Positions 27,259 to 36,420 of a stretch of DNA of 64,000 nucleotides are shown one piece after another. The notes under the pieces were generated by a model that saw only the letters and a program-made list of their open reading frames with translations, made no database searches and was not told the DNA's origin. A program made the translations under genes and the position numbers. Numbering within the stretch: the stretch's first letter is position 1; the number at the start of each line of letters is the position of its first letter. Source of the DNA: Planctomycetota bacterium (GTDB lineage: Bacteria > Planctomycetota > Planctomycetia > Pirellulales > Pirellulaceae); the NCBI GenBank assembly GCA_014238905.1, contig JABAAE010000017.1:1-64000 (forward strand), given 5' to 3'.

Positions 27259-28584
27259 ATGAAACTGCCGTCAACTCTTAACAGCCTAGAAGAGTATTTT
27301 TATTGGGACGATTTTCCGGCTTATCCAAATACGATTGGGTGCCGTTTACATTTTTCCGGTCAGTTGAATACCGAGGGCGTCGAGGCTGCCGCAAAAGCGG
27401 TTTCTCAACGAAATCCACTTTTAGGTGTGATTGCGATCCCCAATGGGCGAAAAGTCAATTGGGCACCATCCCCTCAGGAGATCATGCCGTGCAGGATGAC
27501 TGAGGAGGAATTTCACCGGAATATCATCCGGAAATTTGATTTGTTGCATGAACCCGGTAGTGGTTTGCATTGGCATGCTGACCAATCTTTTTCTGTGATC
27601 AGCCTGCTGACACATCATGCAGTATCAGACGGGATCGGTGGCCTTCAGCTGGTTTTTGATTGGATGAATGAATACGCCAGCTTTTTCGGCGGGAAAGACG
27701 CAGCGAGGCATCGCCGAATCGATGTGAACCTTCTCAATGGTCGCGGAAGTTATGGCTTTTTCAGATGGAAGTTTTTGAAACGGCTTCACCGGCAATTAAT
27801 TGGGGTTGCGGGCATTTGGGAGTTTTTACGCAATCGCCCCAGTGTCCTAAAGCCGATTCCTCCGGTTCCAGTGCAGCAACCTATTCCTGATGGTTACCCG
27901 GGAATTCTGTCGGGCGTTGTCGCCGAAGTTCCGCAGTTGCAGGGAATGGCGGATGCTGCCGGTGTGACGACCAACGATTGGGTGGTCACAGCCATCTTTT
28001 CGTCACTTGCAGAATGGAGATTGAATAACGGGTTTGGGCGTGAAGACGATCTGATTCGGGTTATGGTCCCGTTTAATATGCGGCAAATCAAAGATCGTTA
28101 TCTACCGGCAGCGAATCGCACCAGCCTGGTGAGTATCGACCGCCGGCAGTCCGCATGCAGAGACTTTGATGCTCTGATGCGATCTATCCGATTTCAAATG
28201 GATGTGATTCAAAAGAATGATCTCGGCTACACTTTCTTGCACGTGCTTAATCTGAATCGTTGGATGCCGGGTGGGATTGCCAGGCTTGCCCGAACAGATC
28301 GAGTTGCTGCCTCGGTTCTGGTCACCAATCTTGGCGAGCCCTTTAAACGACTTAGGTTGCCTCGTGATGGTGTTGGTCGAATTGAAATGGCTAACCTGAA
28401 ATTACAGGGTTTCGACCTCATCGCTCCGCTACGGCCAAACACCCAAGTTGCCTTTGCTATCTTTCGCTATGCAGGCAATGTGATGCTGTCAATGACGTAT
28501 GATAATCGCGTGTTGGACGAGGCTGAGGCCCAAGAATTGTTCAACATGACATCGCATCAAATCAATCGCCCCGTGATCAAATAA
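27259..28584 (+). CDS. Condensation-domain/acyltransferase-type protein
   Basis: 441-residue protein of the CoA-dependent acyltransferase (condensation, WS/DGAT, alcohol acetyltransferase) superfamily. The catalytic motif is LLTHHAVSDGIGG (HHxxxDG). Supporting features are LRLHFSGQLNTEGVEAAAKAV-type N-terminal strands (about residues 25-50), LIRVMVPFNMR, and VTNLGEPFKRLRLP near residue 355. It stands alone, with no adenylation or carrier domains, so it is not an NRPS module. The reaction is probably transfer of an acyl group to a hydroxyl or amine; donor and acceptor are unknown. The start ATG at 27259 lies 4 bp after the ATPase gene's stop. Confidence 0.83.
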   Translation: MKLPSTLNSLEEYFYWDDFPAYPNTIGCRLHFSGQLNTEGVEAAAKAVSQRNPLLGVIAIPNGRKVNWAPSPQEIMPCRMTEEEFHRNIIRKFDLLHEPGSGLHWHADQSFSVISLLTHHAVSDGIGGLQLVFDWMNEYASFFGGKDAARHRRIDVNLLNGRGSYGFFRWKFLKRLHRQLIGVAGIWEFLRNRPSVLKPIPPVPVQQPIPDGYPGILSGVVAEVPQLQGMADAAGVTTNDWVVTAIFSSLAEWRLNNGFGREDDLIRVMVPFNMRQIKDRYLPAANRTSLVSIDRRQSACRDFDALMRSIRFQMDVIQKNDLGYTFLHVLNLNRWMPGGIARLARTDRVAASVLVTNLGEPFKRLRLPRDGVGRIEMANLKLQGFDLIAPLRPNTQVAFAIFRYAGNVMLSMTYDNRVLDEAEAQELFNMTSHQINRPVIK

Positions 28585-28709
28585 GGGTAGTGCACCTAGC
28601 TCTGTCTGGGTTGATCTTGACGACGGATTCGAATCTCGGTACCGTCCGACCTCATTTTTTAACTTCAATTCCGATGCGAACCGAGTGTTGTTCACTCTAG
28701 AGATTCAAT

Positions 28710-30518
28710 ATGATCAATAGCCCATTATCCCGGCTGGTAATTTTGGTTCCCTTTTTATTTTTGGTCGGCCTGTTGCCGTCGGGATGCAGTTCGCTCAAGT
28801 GGCGGGGCCAAAGCCCAGATGAATCCACCAAAAGCAAATCCAATAGCGCTTCGCAAGATTACATCAGGGACATCACCAGTCTTTGGGGTCTAAATTATGC
28901 AAAGGTGGAGGGTATCGCCCTTGCGACCCAATTGGATAGTAGCGGTAGCGACCCTCGTCCATCACAGCAACGATCGTACTTGGTGTCTGAAATGCGAGCA
29001 CATGAAGTTGCCAAGCCTAACGAAGTGCTGGCATCGGAAAACACATCGTTAGTACTGGTACGTGGATTTATGCCTCCGGGTGTGAAAAAAGGTGATCGTT
29101 TTGACGTTGAAGTCAGGACTTTGCCCCGAAGCGATACCAAAAGCCTTGAGGGTGGTTTCTTGATGGAAACACGCCTGAGGCAAATGGAGGCTTTGGGGGG
29201 ACAGGTGCTTCAGGGGCATATCGTGGGTTCGGTCAAGGGTTCGATCATTGTGGATTCAATATTCGAAAAGGGTGACGAGGTCAATAAAACGCGGGGGCGA
29301 GTTCTTGGGACCGCTGTTGCCATGTACGATCGCCCGCTGGGATTAGTGGTCAATTCAGAAAATCATTCGGTAAGAATTACCACAGCGTTAGCTCGTGCTA
29401 TCAATAAACGATTTCATGTAATTGAAAATGGTGGAAAAGTTGGGGCGGCTACACCAAAGAATGATCGACATATTGAACTGGCCGTGCCGCAACGATACAA
29501 ACATCATCTTGGCCGTTATCTCGAGGTTGTGCGTTGTATTAAGTACCGTGAAGCAGATCACGAGATCTCAAAACGCCTGATCGATCTAAAGGAGAGATTA
29601 ATGCATCCAGAGACCTGTCGCCGGGCAGCATTGCAGTTGGAAGCGATTGGGAATCAGGCAAAGCCGTTACTGCTAGAGGGTATGGAGTCGGGTGAATCCG
29701 ATGTTCGTTTTTATTCGGCAATGGCGTTGGCGTATATGGATACCCCGGAGGCCGCCAGAGAGTTGGGGTCTGCTGCCAAGGTGCAACCAGCATTCCGATG
29801 GCACGCAATGACGGCGCTCTCTTCGATGGACGATATTTATGCCGGTGAGCAACTGTCAGAACTGCTCAACATGCGAAGCGCGGAGACCCGTTATGGTGCA
29901 TTTCAGGCGATGCGGGAGCGGTCTCCCAGCCGAAGTATTTTCGAGAGTGAATTCAGGCCGGATGATTTTTACTTGCATATCGTTCCCAGTGAGAGTTTTC
30001 CGTTGATGCATTTTTCCCGAGCAAGGCGTCCAGAAATTGTACTGTTTGGTCCAGAGCAAACGGTCAATGATTCGTTTTTGATTATTCAGCCTGGCCTGAC
30101 GATGAAAGCGGGAGAAGACGCTGAAATTAAAATCACGCAATTTACTCGCCGGGATGGCGACAAAACGGTGGTTTGCTCCAGCCTGATCAGTGATTTGATT
30201 CGTGAGATGGTTGAGCTGGATATGGACTACGGTCAAATATTGGAGATTTTTCAAAAAGCAAAAACAGCCGGAATGTTGGATACGAAGTTGGTAATTGATG
30301 CCACGCCTGACCCTCGCCGGCAATATCGCCGAGCTAAGGAAACCGAATCGGACTCCGGAGATAGTGAACGGTTTGTTGCTGCACCCATTCCTGATTTTTT
30401 CCGAAATAACAAAGGTCGGCAGCAGAAATGGCGTCCTGACGAATCCGGTGTTTACTACGAGGATGAAAACAGGAAAAATGTCTTTTCACGAATGACTGGC
30501 TGGTGGTCCGGAAAATAG
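28710..30518 (+). CDS. FlgI-like lipoprotein with HEAT-like repeats
   Basis: 602-residue exported protein. LVILVPFLFLVGLLPSGC is a lipoprotein signal with the modified Cys near residue 26. Residues 50-275 resemble flagellar P-ring protein FlgI: DITSLWGLNYAKVEGIALATQLDSSG (in part), LVRGFMPPGVKKGDRFDVEV, GGFLMETRL, and ITTALARAINKRF. Residues about 285-400 contain HEAT-like helical repeats (RLMHPETCRRAALQLEAIG, SDVRFYSAMALAYMDTPEAA). No other flagellar gene is adjacent, and this FlgI-like type is widespread in planctomycetes outside flagellar loci. An outer-membrane-associated scaffold is likely. Confidence 0.82.
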   Translation: MINSPLSRLVILVPFLFLVGLLPSGCSSLKWRGQSPDESTKSKSNSASQDYIRDITSLWGLNYAKVEGIALATQLDSSGSDPRPSQQRSYLVSEMRAHEVAKPNEVLASENTSLVLVRGFMPPGVKKGDRFDVEVRTLPRSDTKSLEGGFLMETRLRQMEALGGQVLQGHIVGSVKGSIIVDSIFEKGDEVNKTRGRVLGTAVAMYDRPLGLVVNSENHSVRITTALARAINKRFHVIENGGKVGAATPKNDRHIELAVPQRYKHHLGRYLEVVRCIKYREADHEISKRLIDLKERLMHPETCRRAALQLEAIGNQAKPLLLEGMESGESDVRFYSAMALAYMDTPEAARELGSAAKVQPAFRWHAMTALSSMDDIYAGEQLSELLNMRSAETRYGAFQAMRERSPSRSIFESEFRPDDFYLHIVPSESFPLMHFSRARRPEIVLFGPEQTVNDSFLIIQPGLTMKAGEDAEIKITQFTRRDGDKTVVCSSLISDLIREMVELDMDYGQILEIFQKAKTAGMLDTKLVIDATPDPRRQYRRAKETESDSGDSERFVAAPIPDFFRNNKGRQQKWRPDESGVYYEDENRKNVFSRMTGWWSGK

Positions 30519-30613
30519 GCCCTAGCTAGAAAGTTTGCAAGCAGTTGTTAAAAGGACTGTGCATGTTGTGTTGTGCAGTAGAAGGTTCCCGGTTCCATCG
30601 CTAGTTGGCGATC

Positions 30614-33600
30614 ATGCTAAAAGCCCTTGAAATTGTCGGTTTTAAAAGTTTTGCTGACAAAACCAGGTTTGATTTTCCACCGGGAATAACCGTTGTGGTG
30701 GGTCCTAATGGTTCCGGCAAAAGCAACGTAGTGGACGCAATTAAATGGGTGCTGGGTGAGCAAAGCGCCAAGAGTTTGCGTGGAAAAGACATGTCTGACG
30801 TCATTTTCAAGGGCGTGGGTTCCTCTAACGGGCGGAGGCCCTCCAATACCGCCGAGGCGACAATCGTTCTGGATAACGTTGACGGTCGCTTGGAAAACGA
30901 TGCGGAAGAAATACATGTTACGCGGAGAGTTTATCGCAGTGGTGAGGGTGAATACCTGATCAATGGCACTGCATGTCGGCTGAAGGATATTAAGGACCTC
31001 TTTCGGGGCACAGGCATTGGCACTGATGCCTACTCTTTAATTGAGCAGGGGAAAGTGGATCGGCTTTTGCAGGCGTCGACCAAAGATCGCCGAGCGATTT
31101 TTGAAGAGGCCGCAGGGATCAGTCGCTTTAAAGCCAAGAAAGTTGAAGCGCAGAGGCGATTGGCGCGTGTTGAGCAAAATCTATTGCGGCTGTCTGATAT
31201 CGTAGAAGAAGTCGGCAGTCGGTACCGAAGTGTCAAGGCCCAGGCTTCCAAGGCTTCTAGGTACAAGGAATATGCTGACCGGTTGCGCCAGTTGCGGATT
31301 GAAATTTCCTATCGGGATTGGGGTTCTACCGCTGAATCGCTCCAGCATGCGAGGACTCAAAAAAAAGACCTTGCTGGGAAAATGGAAGTCTCTGAAGGAG
31401 ACCTGGAGAGAGCCGGCTTAGAACTGGGTGATTACCAAAAAAAAATCAACCAATTCAGTGACACTCTGTTGGAACTGGAGAACAAGGCCTTGGGGATTCG
31501 TGAAACCGTTTCAAAACTTGAAACTACGATCTCGTCAGAGTCCAGAAGAGAATCTGAACTTGTCGAGCGGCAGTCGACGGTTTCGAGCCAGTTGACTGAC
31601 CTTCAGGATCGGTTGACCAGGATTGTCGGCGATCGCGAAAAAGCTGAACAGGAAAAAACTGAGGCTGGTTTACGTCTGGATGACTATCAGGCCAAGTTGT
31701 TGGATATTACTGGATTAATCAAGCGGTTGGAAAAGCAGATACAGACACTGAGTGATTCCGAGAAGGAGTTGGTGGAAAAACAGGCGGTCTTGGAAAAGAA
31801 TTGGGCGGATCAGCAGAGAAAATCTTTTGAGCTGGAAACCGAGACTAAGACATTCGAAAAATCATGTGACAAACTCCAGATTCAATTGGATGAGGTGACA
31901 GTAAGTATTCAGGGTGTAGCCATTGAGCTTTCTTCAGTAGAGGCGGCTGAAAAGCAGTTGGAAGAAGAGACCTCCCAAAAAGATTCCGCTCTTGCAAAGG
32001 CAAGACGGGAGATTTTGGAAAAGCGTAGCCAGTTCGATTCGGCCTCCCACGATTTGCAGGAGCTGAAAAGTGAGAAGAGTGGCATGGTTCAGCGTGCAAA
32101 AGTGATAGAACAATTAGAAAAACGACTGGAGGGTATTCAGTCTGGTGCAAAAAATGTTTTGGCGAGAGCAAAGTCTGAGCCAAACGGCCCTTTTGCTGGC
32201 GTGCATGGTTTGGTCGCTGACATCATTCAGGTTCATGTGCAGCACGCGACGCTGATCGATCATATCTTAGGAGAATGGGCACAGTTTGTGGTATGCAATG
32301 GGCCCTCACTGCATGATTGGCTCAAAACGCAGGAACCTGATATCGCTGGAAGGGTCGGTTTTTTTTGTCTTGTCGATATTCCTCAGCCAACCGTCGGCCA
32401 CAACGTCGACCTCAGCGGTCTAACTGGTGTTGTTGGCAGAGCAGACCAAGTCGTCAGAGTGGATCCCGAATTCCAGCGGCTTATCGATTACCTTTTGGGT
32501 AATGCGTGGATTGTGAGATCTTTGAAGGATGCTATCAGGCTAAGGGAAAATAACTCCGCGACTGTACGATATGTTTCGCTTGCCAGCGAAGTTTTGGAGC
32601 CTGATGGATCTATTGTAATGGGGCCAACGGCTTCGGAGTTGGGTTTGATTTCCCGTCGTAGTGAGTTGAGATCTCTTAAGCACCGTATTGTCGAATTGCA
32701 GCAATCGATTGAAACAACCCATGCCCTGGCTAAGAGTTTGGATGCACAAGTTAAGTCGGGAGAGAAGGACGTCGACCGTTTGCTGAACGAGCACTCGCTG
32801 GTTTCCCAGCAGTTATCCGGTCACCAATTAAGACGCTCTAACCTGCAGGACCGACTGGATAAAGCCTCGAAGGATCGAGCCCACCTAAGTCAGGAATTGG
32901 AAATCTTTTCCAAGAAAAAGGTTGAAGCAAGAGATAGCCTGGCGAGTCTAACGACGCAGATGAAATCAAACGATCAGGAGCTTCAGGCGGTCGTGTCCAG
33001 TCGTGCCTCGATTGGCGAGCAATGCAGGGTTGCCAGAGAGTTATTTACTTCTAAAACAGCAGCGTTTAATGGATTCAAGCTGGATCATGCTACCGAGCTT
33101 AAGACTGTGGAGGGGCTTGACAACAGCCTGATACAATTGAACCAGTCAGGGGAGGAAACTCAGGCACGATTGCAGGAGTCCAACGAGGAATCCCATTCCA
33201 ATCAGGAAAGGATTGTTCAATCGCAGGAAATTGTCACCGCTTCCGGTGAGCAACTAGACGGTCAGTTGGCAGCACAAGATCAATTGACCCATCGAATCGT
33301 CCAGCACTCCGACGAACGCAAGGCTGCAGTTAGTCACAGAGATCGATTACAGGAGTCCTACGGTGTTTTGCAGGAAAATTTAAAAAAATGGCAGGCGTCG
33401 ATTCACGGTTTCGAATTGGAAATAGGCCAATTGGAGAATCAGCAAAATGTAGTTGAGGAACGTTTACGCGACGACTACGGTTTGGAGATTACCGAAATCG
33501 TCAAAAGCAAATTGGAAATGGTCATTGAGGATCGAGAGGCTGCGGAACTGGAAGTAGAATCTCTGAGAAAGAAAATTACGAGTATTGGCGCGGTCAATAC

Positions 33601-34249
33601 CGATGCGCTGATTGAACTGGAAGACCTCGAGGACCGATTTCATTCCCTAAACGGACAATTTCAGGATCTGGTGAAGGCCAAGGACTCGCTGGAACGGATT
33701 ATCGTTCGCATTAATACCGATAGTCGAAAGATATTTGTAGAAACTTTGGAAGCCATTCGCAAAAACTTCCAAACGCTTTATCGAAGAAACTTTGGAGGAG
33801 GAAAAGCGGATATCATCCTCGAGGAGGGGTTGGATGAGTTGGAAGCTGGTATTGATATCGTTGCCACCCCACCAGGTAAAGCGGAGTTTAGTAACTCGCT
33901 TCTCAGTGGTGGTGAAAAGGCATTGACTGCTGTCTCGCTGTTGCTGGCTATATTTCAGTTTCGTCCCAGTCCTTTCTGCGTTCTGGATGAAGTGGATGCT
34001 CCGTTCGACGAGGCGAATATAGGGCGATTTGTGGAGGTGCTGAAGGGGTTTCTGGGCTGGACGAGGTTTGTGGTCGTCACTCACTCCAAAAAGACCATGA
34101 CGGCCGCTGACACGCTTTATGGGGTGACCATGCTCGAATCGGGGATTTCTAATAAGGTATCGGTCAGATTTGAGGATGTGGATGAAAAAGGAAATATCTC
34201 CAAGGAAGCCATCGTCCGGTCCGCGTCCCACGGTAAAACAGTGGCATGA
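30614..34249 (+). CDS. smc: Chromosome segregation protein SMC
   Basis: 1211-residue SMC ATPase, the usual length. The N-terminal head has Walker A GPNGSGKS at residues 30-37. Two long coiled coils (about 165-500 and 670-1030) flank a hinge (GVHGLVADIIQV, VVCNGPSLHDWLK, WIVRSLKDAIRL). The C-terminal head has the signature LLSGGEKALTAVSLLLAIF and Walker B FCVLDEVDAPFDEANI. SMC with ScpA and ScpB loops and segregates the chromosome; scpAB are not in the window. I use the ATG at 30614 (MLKALEIVGFKSFADKT), the conserved start, rather than the TTG three codons earlier. Confidence 0.97.
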   Translation: MLKALEIVGFKSFADKTRFDFPPGITVVVGPNGSGKSNVVDAIKWVLGEQSAKSLRGKDMSDVIFKGVGSSNGRRPSNTAEATIVLDNVDGRLENDAEEIHVTRRVYRSGEGEYLINGTACRLKDIKDLFRGTGIGTDAYSLIEQGKVDRLLQASTKDRRAIFEEAAGISRFKAKKVEAQRRLARVEQNLLRLSDIVEEVGSRYRSVKAQASKASRYKEYADRLRQLRIEISYRDWGSTAESLQHARTQKKDLAGKMEVSEGDLERAGLELGDYQKKINQFSDTLLELENKALGIRETVSKLETTISSESRRESELVERQSTVSSQLTDLQDRLTRIVGDREKAEQEKTEAGLRLDDYQAKLLDITGLIKRLEKQIQTLSDSEKELVEKQAVLEKNWADQQRKSFELETETKTFEKSCDKLQIQLDEVTVSIQGVAIELSSVEAAEKQLEEETSQKDSALAKARREILEKRSQFDSASHDLQELKSEKSGMVQRAKVIEQLEKRLEGIQSGAKNVLARAKSEPNGPFAGVHGLVADIIQVHVQHATLIDHILGEWAQFVVCNGPSLHDWLKTQEPDIAGRVGFFCLVDIPQPTVGHNVDLSGLTGVVGRADQVVRVDPEFQRLIDYLLGNAWIVRSLKDAIRLRENNSATVRYVSLASEVLEPDGSIVMGPTASELGLISRRSELRSLKHRIVELQQSIETTHALAKSLDAQVKSGEKDVDRLLNEHSLVSQQLSGHQLRRSNLQDRLDKASKDRAHLSQELEIFSKKKVEARDSLASLTTQMKSNDQELQAVVSSRASIGEQCRVARELFTSKTAAFNGFKLDHATELKTVEGLDNSLIQLNQSGEETQARLQESNEESHSNQERIVQSQEIVTASGEQLDGQLAAQDQLTHRIVQHSDERKAAVSHRDRLQESYGVLQENLKKWQASIHGFELEIGQLENQQNVVEERLRDDYGLEITEIVKSKLEMVIEDREAAELEVESLRKKITSIGAVNTDALIELEDLEDRFHSLNGQFQDLVKAKDSLERIIVRINTDSRKIFVETLEAIRKNFQTLYRRNFGGGKADIILEEGLDELEAGIDIVATPPGKAEFSNSLLSGGEKALTAVSLLLAIFQFRPSPFCVLDEVDAPFDEANIGRFVEVLKGFLGWTRFVVVTHSKKTMTAADTLYGVTMLESGISNKVSVRFEDVDEKGNISKEAIVRSASHGKTVA

Positions 34250-34254
34250 TTCTC

Positions 34255-34278
34255 AGGGCTGTTGCAAAGCCCTCTTTC
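34255..34278 (+). terminator. Weak hairpin after smc
   Basis: AGGGCT (34255-34260), a 7-nt loop, and AGCCCT (34268-34273) form a 6-bp stem 6 bases after the smc stop. The pyrimidine stretch that follows (ctttct) is poor in T, so intrinsic termination here would be inefficient. Confidence 0.4.
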
Positions 34279-34919
34279 TAAACGGCTGCCAGACTTTTTT
34301 TCGATTTGGTGCCGGCTGCTACTACTGAAGTGCTGTCAGCGGAACATGGCCGTTATACTCCGCTCTATCTTTACTCTCTTTACAGCCCGCGCATTGCGAT
34401 TAACGGTTATGTCGGTTTCAGTCGATGTTCACGGAATGATTTGCGAAACTTCTTAAAGTATTACCCTCGATATTAACGAAACTAACATTCGGAAGGAGTT
34501 GTTTCTTCATTGCTTTCTTCATCTTCGGATGGAACAGAGCGATGCCGAGAATCAGCATTTTCCGCAGGGGGGGAAATCAGGCGAAGTGCCTGAACGAAGA
34601 GTGTGCGTCTGGACCCGTATGATGCATGCATTTCAATTTCTCCTCCCACCAAGCGTCCGCCGTATTGTTATGTGGGATTCACTCGTCAGCGAATTCGTCA
34701 AGGGATTGTAGAATTCGTCAGAGTTCAGCATGGCAATTTGTTTTAAGGATTGGAACAGATGGATCTGTGTCCAACCAAGCCGGAGAAATAGTTCAACATG
34801 CCTCGGCCCAAATTTAGCGAAAACGCAGAATTTTTTTTCCGCAGGATCGCTGAGACAATGAGGCAATTCGACAGGATGTCGAGTTGGACAGAAAACATGA
34901 AGAGTTACGGAGAGCCCAG
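34279..34919. other. Intergenic region with possible coding remnants
   Basis: About 640 bases without an intact gene. On the minus strand, a frame from 34866 reads protein-like through MLNSDEFYNPLTNSL. The reading then seems to continue better in a neighbouring frame (TADAWWEEKLKCMHHTGPDA), which meets a stop before another plausible stretch. This may be a decayed gene, but the evidence is weak. No RNA gene is recognised. Confidence 0.3.
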
Positions 34920-35492
34920 ATGAAGGTATTCACTACTGGTCAGGTCGCAAAGATCTGTAAGGTGGCTCCGCGAACGGTCAGCAAGTGGTTTGATTCTGGT
35001 CGCCTTAAGGGCTACCGGATTCCTGGATCACAAGATCGACGCATCCCGCGTGAGTTTTTGATCAAGTTTTTGAAAGAGCATGGTATGCCACTTGGCGACC
35101 TGGAGGACGAGGCAATGGCCAAAGTCCTGATAGTTGCTCAGGATCAAGTTTTGATCGAGAATTTGCGGCGAGAATTGCCACCTGAAAATTCCTTTAAAGT
35201 TGGCGTCGCTGCAAGCGGATTCGAAGCCGGCATACAAGCCGAAAGCTTCCACCCCGATTGCATCATCGTTGACTTTTCGATTGGTAAAGTTGAGGCCTTG
35301 CAGATTTGCCAAAATCTTCGCAAGAACACTGACTTTGGCGAAACGATTTTAATCGCTTTACTGCCAGATGACGGACAGCCTATGAGCTTTGATCGATCGG
35401 CAATCAACGAAACGTTTAAAAAACCTTTCGATGCAAGCTTGCTTGCCGAAAGATTACGTACGCTGGTTGGTAATCGAAAAGAGCTAGTCTGA
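34920..35492 (+). CDS. HTH/receiver hybrid transcriptional regulator
   Basis: 190-residue protein. Residues 1-60 are an excisionase/MerR-like winged helix: MKVFTTGQVAKICKVAPRTV and the RRIP-x-EFLIKFLKEHGMP wing segment. Residues about 66-185 have a CheY-like receiver pattern: KVLIVAQDQVLIENLRREL, CIIVDFSIGKVEALQICQNLR with the presumed phospho-acceptor Asp, ILIALLPDDG and FKKPFDASLLAERL. The acidic pair after the first strand is reduced to one Asp, so phosphorylation may be impaired. The DNA-binding domain precedes the receiver, the reverse of classical response regulators. The ATG at 34920 is chosen for its GGAGAG site 7 nt upstream. No histidine kinase is adjacent. Confidence 0.86.
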   Translation: MKVFTTGQVAKICKVAPRTVSKWFDSGRLKGYRIPGSQDRRIPREFLIKFLKEHGMPLGDLEDEAMAKVLIVAQDQVLIENLRRELPPENSFKVGVAASGFEAGIQAESFHPDCIIVDFSIGKVEALQICQNLRKNTDFGETILIALLPDDGQPMSFDRSAINETFKKPFDASLLAERLRTLVGNRKELV

Positions 35493-35509
35493 ATCACTTG
35501 TTGATTTAG

Positions 35510-35583
35510 ATTTCGAAAATAGGTATCGATGGATTGACCCTCTGTCGAAATTGCCGCAAGAATTTATACCTTCGCCGCAAGAA
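35510..35583 (+). other. Structured, repeat-containing segment before the terminator
   Basis: Between the regulator's stop and the strong terminator, ATTTCGA (35510-35516) can pair with TCGAAAT (35545-35551). The 10-mer GCCGCAAGAA then occurs twice, 21 bases apart (35553-35562 and 35574-35583). The segment may be a structured 3' UTR or a small RNA that uses the downstream terminator. Confidence 0.35.
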
Positions 35584-35589
35584 ATCATG

Positions 35590-35624
35590 CCGTCGTGATC
35601 TGACCCATCACGACGGTTTTTTTT
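35590..35624 (+). terminator. Strong intrinsic terminator
   Basis: CCGTCGTGAT (35590-35599), a 7-nt loop, and ATCACGACGG (35607-35616) form a perfect 10-bp stem, followed directly by eight T (35617-35624). The opposite strand lacks a T-run, so it acts on plus-strand transcription, about 100 bases after the HTH/receiver gene. Confidence 0.93.
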
Positions 35625-36420
35625 ATTTAGTTCGGCGTCAGGCAATCCGTGAGGATTGCGTTTTGTCCAATAAACGCTATTTGTGTTGGGGGCGATCGGC
35701 TATTTATCATCAACGGGTCTTGCGGCGTTGAGATGCGGTTTTTCGTAATTACCCATCCTAGGTTATTGGCTAAGCAGGCGGTATGGCGTTCATGCTTCGG
35801 TCCATCAGGTATTGTTGGTGATTTGCAAATCCAGTGACCGATAATTTTGTTGTCGATCATCATTGCCAGTCCATGTCTCCACCTGCACTTGGGCTTTGAG
35901 TCCTTGAAGGAACTTTCTGGTCCCAGTACCGACCTCAAAATCGATCTCCATTGAGTTCAGTGGTACGATGGGTTTTCTGACGATTTGGTTGTGGGGTGGG
36001 TAGGCTCGAGGCTGACCCGTTGGAAAAGCCTGGTTTCGTGGTCGAGGCTGCTTTCGATTGGACCCTAAGCGTCTGACCATTATTGCTTCCAGATATGTTG
36101 GAAATTGACAGTTCGATTGTCTTTTTTTGTTCGGGTTGAAAGGCAACTCTAGCCAAATCGCCATCCAAAGTGGTGTGATTAGGTCGGCTCGAGTTCTTCT
36201 GTTTTTCCTTGGCACCTACAACTTCGGTAATAGGGCTTGTTGGAGTTTGCTTGCAACTGGTGTTAAGATTGATCGCTTCTGAACCCTATTTAATGTACCC
36301 ATTTAGGCAACCGGTGCAGTTCTTCTAAAGAGAAAACATGATAGTCATTGTTTGATGGGGTTTTGCGCCGCGGGGATAGCATCGCACACCGTTTTTTGCA
36401 TTTTTTGAGGAACAGAGACG
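35625..36420. other. Non-coding or decayed stretch
   Basis: About 800 bases between the terminator and the next plus-strand gene. It contains the broken minus-strand frames described separately (35805-36284) and the promoter region of the Gfo/Idh/MocA-like gene. I see no intact gene, tRNA or repeat array. Confidence 0.35.
35805..36284 (-). pseudogene. Possible decayed gene in two frames
   Basis: A minus-strand frame open from 36284 to 35935 reads coherently (SCKQTPTSPITEVVGAKEKQ, then LDGDLARVAFQPEQKKTIEL) but has no start codon at its upstream end. It stops at GDRF. In the adjacent frame, coherent sequence continues (MEIDFEVGTGTRKFLQGLKA, QVQVETWTGND) to a stop at 35805. This suggests one frameshifted protein of about 150 residues. 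No family is recognised, and chance open frames cannot be excluded. Confidence 0.25.
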
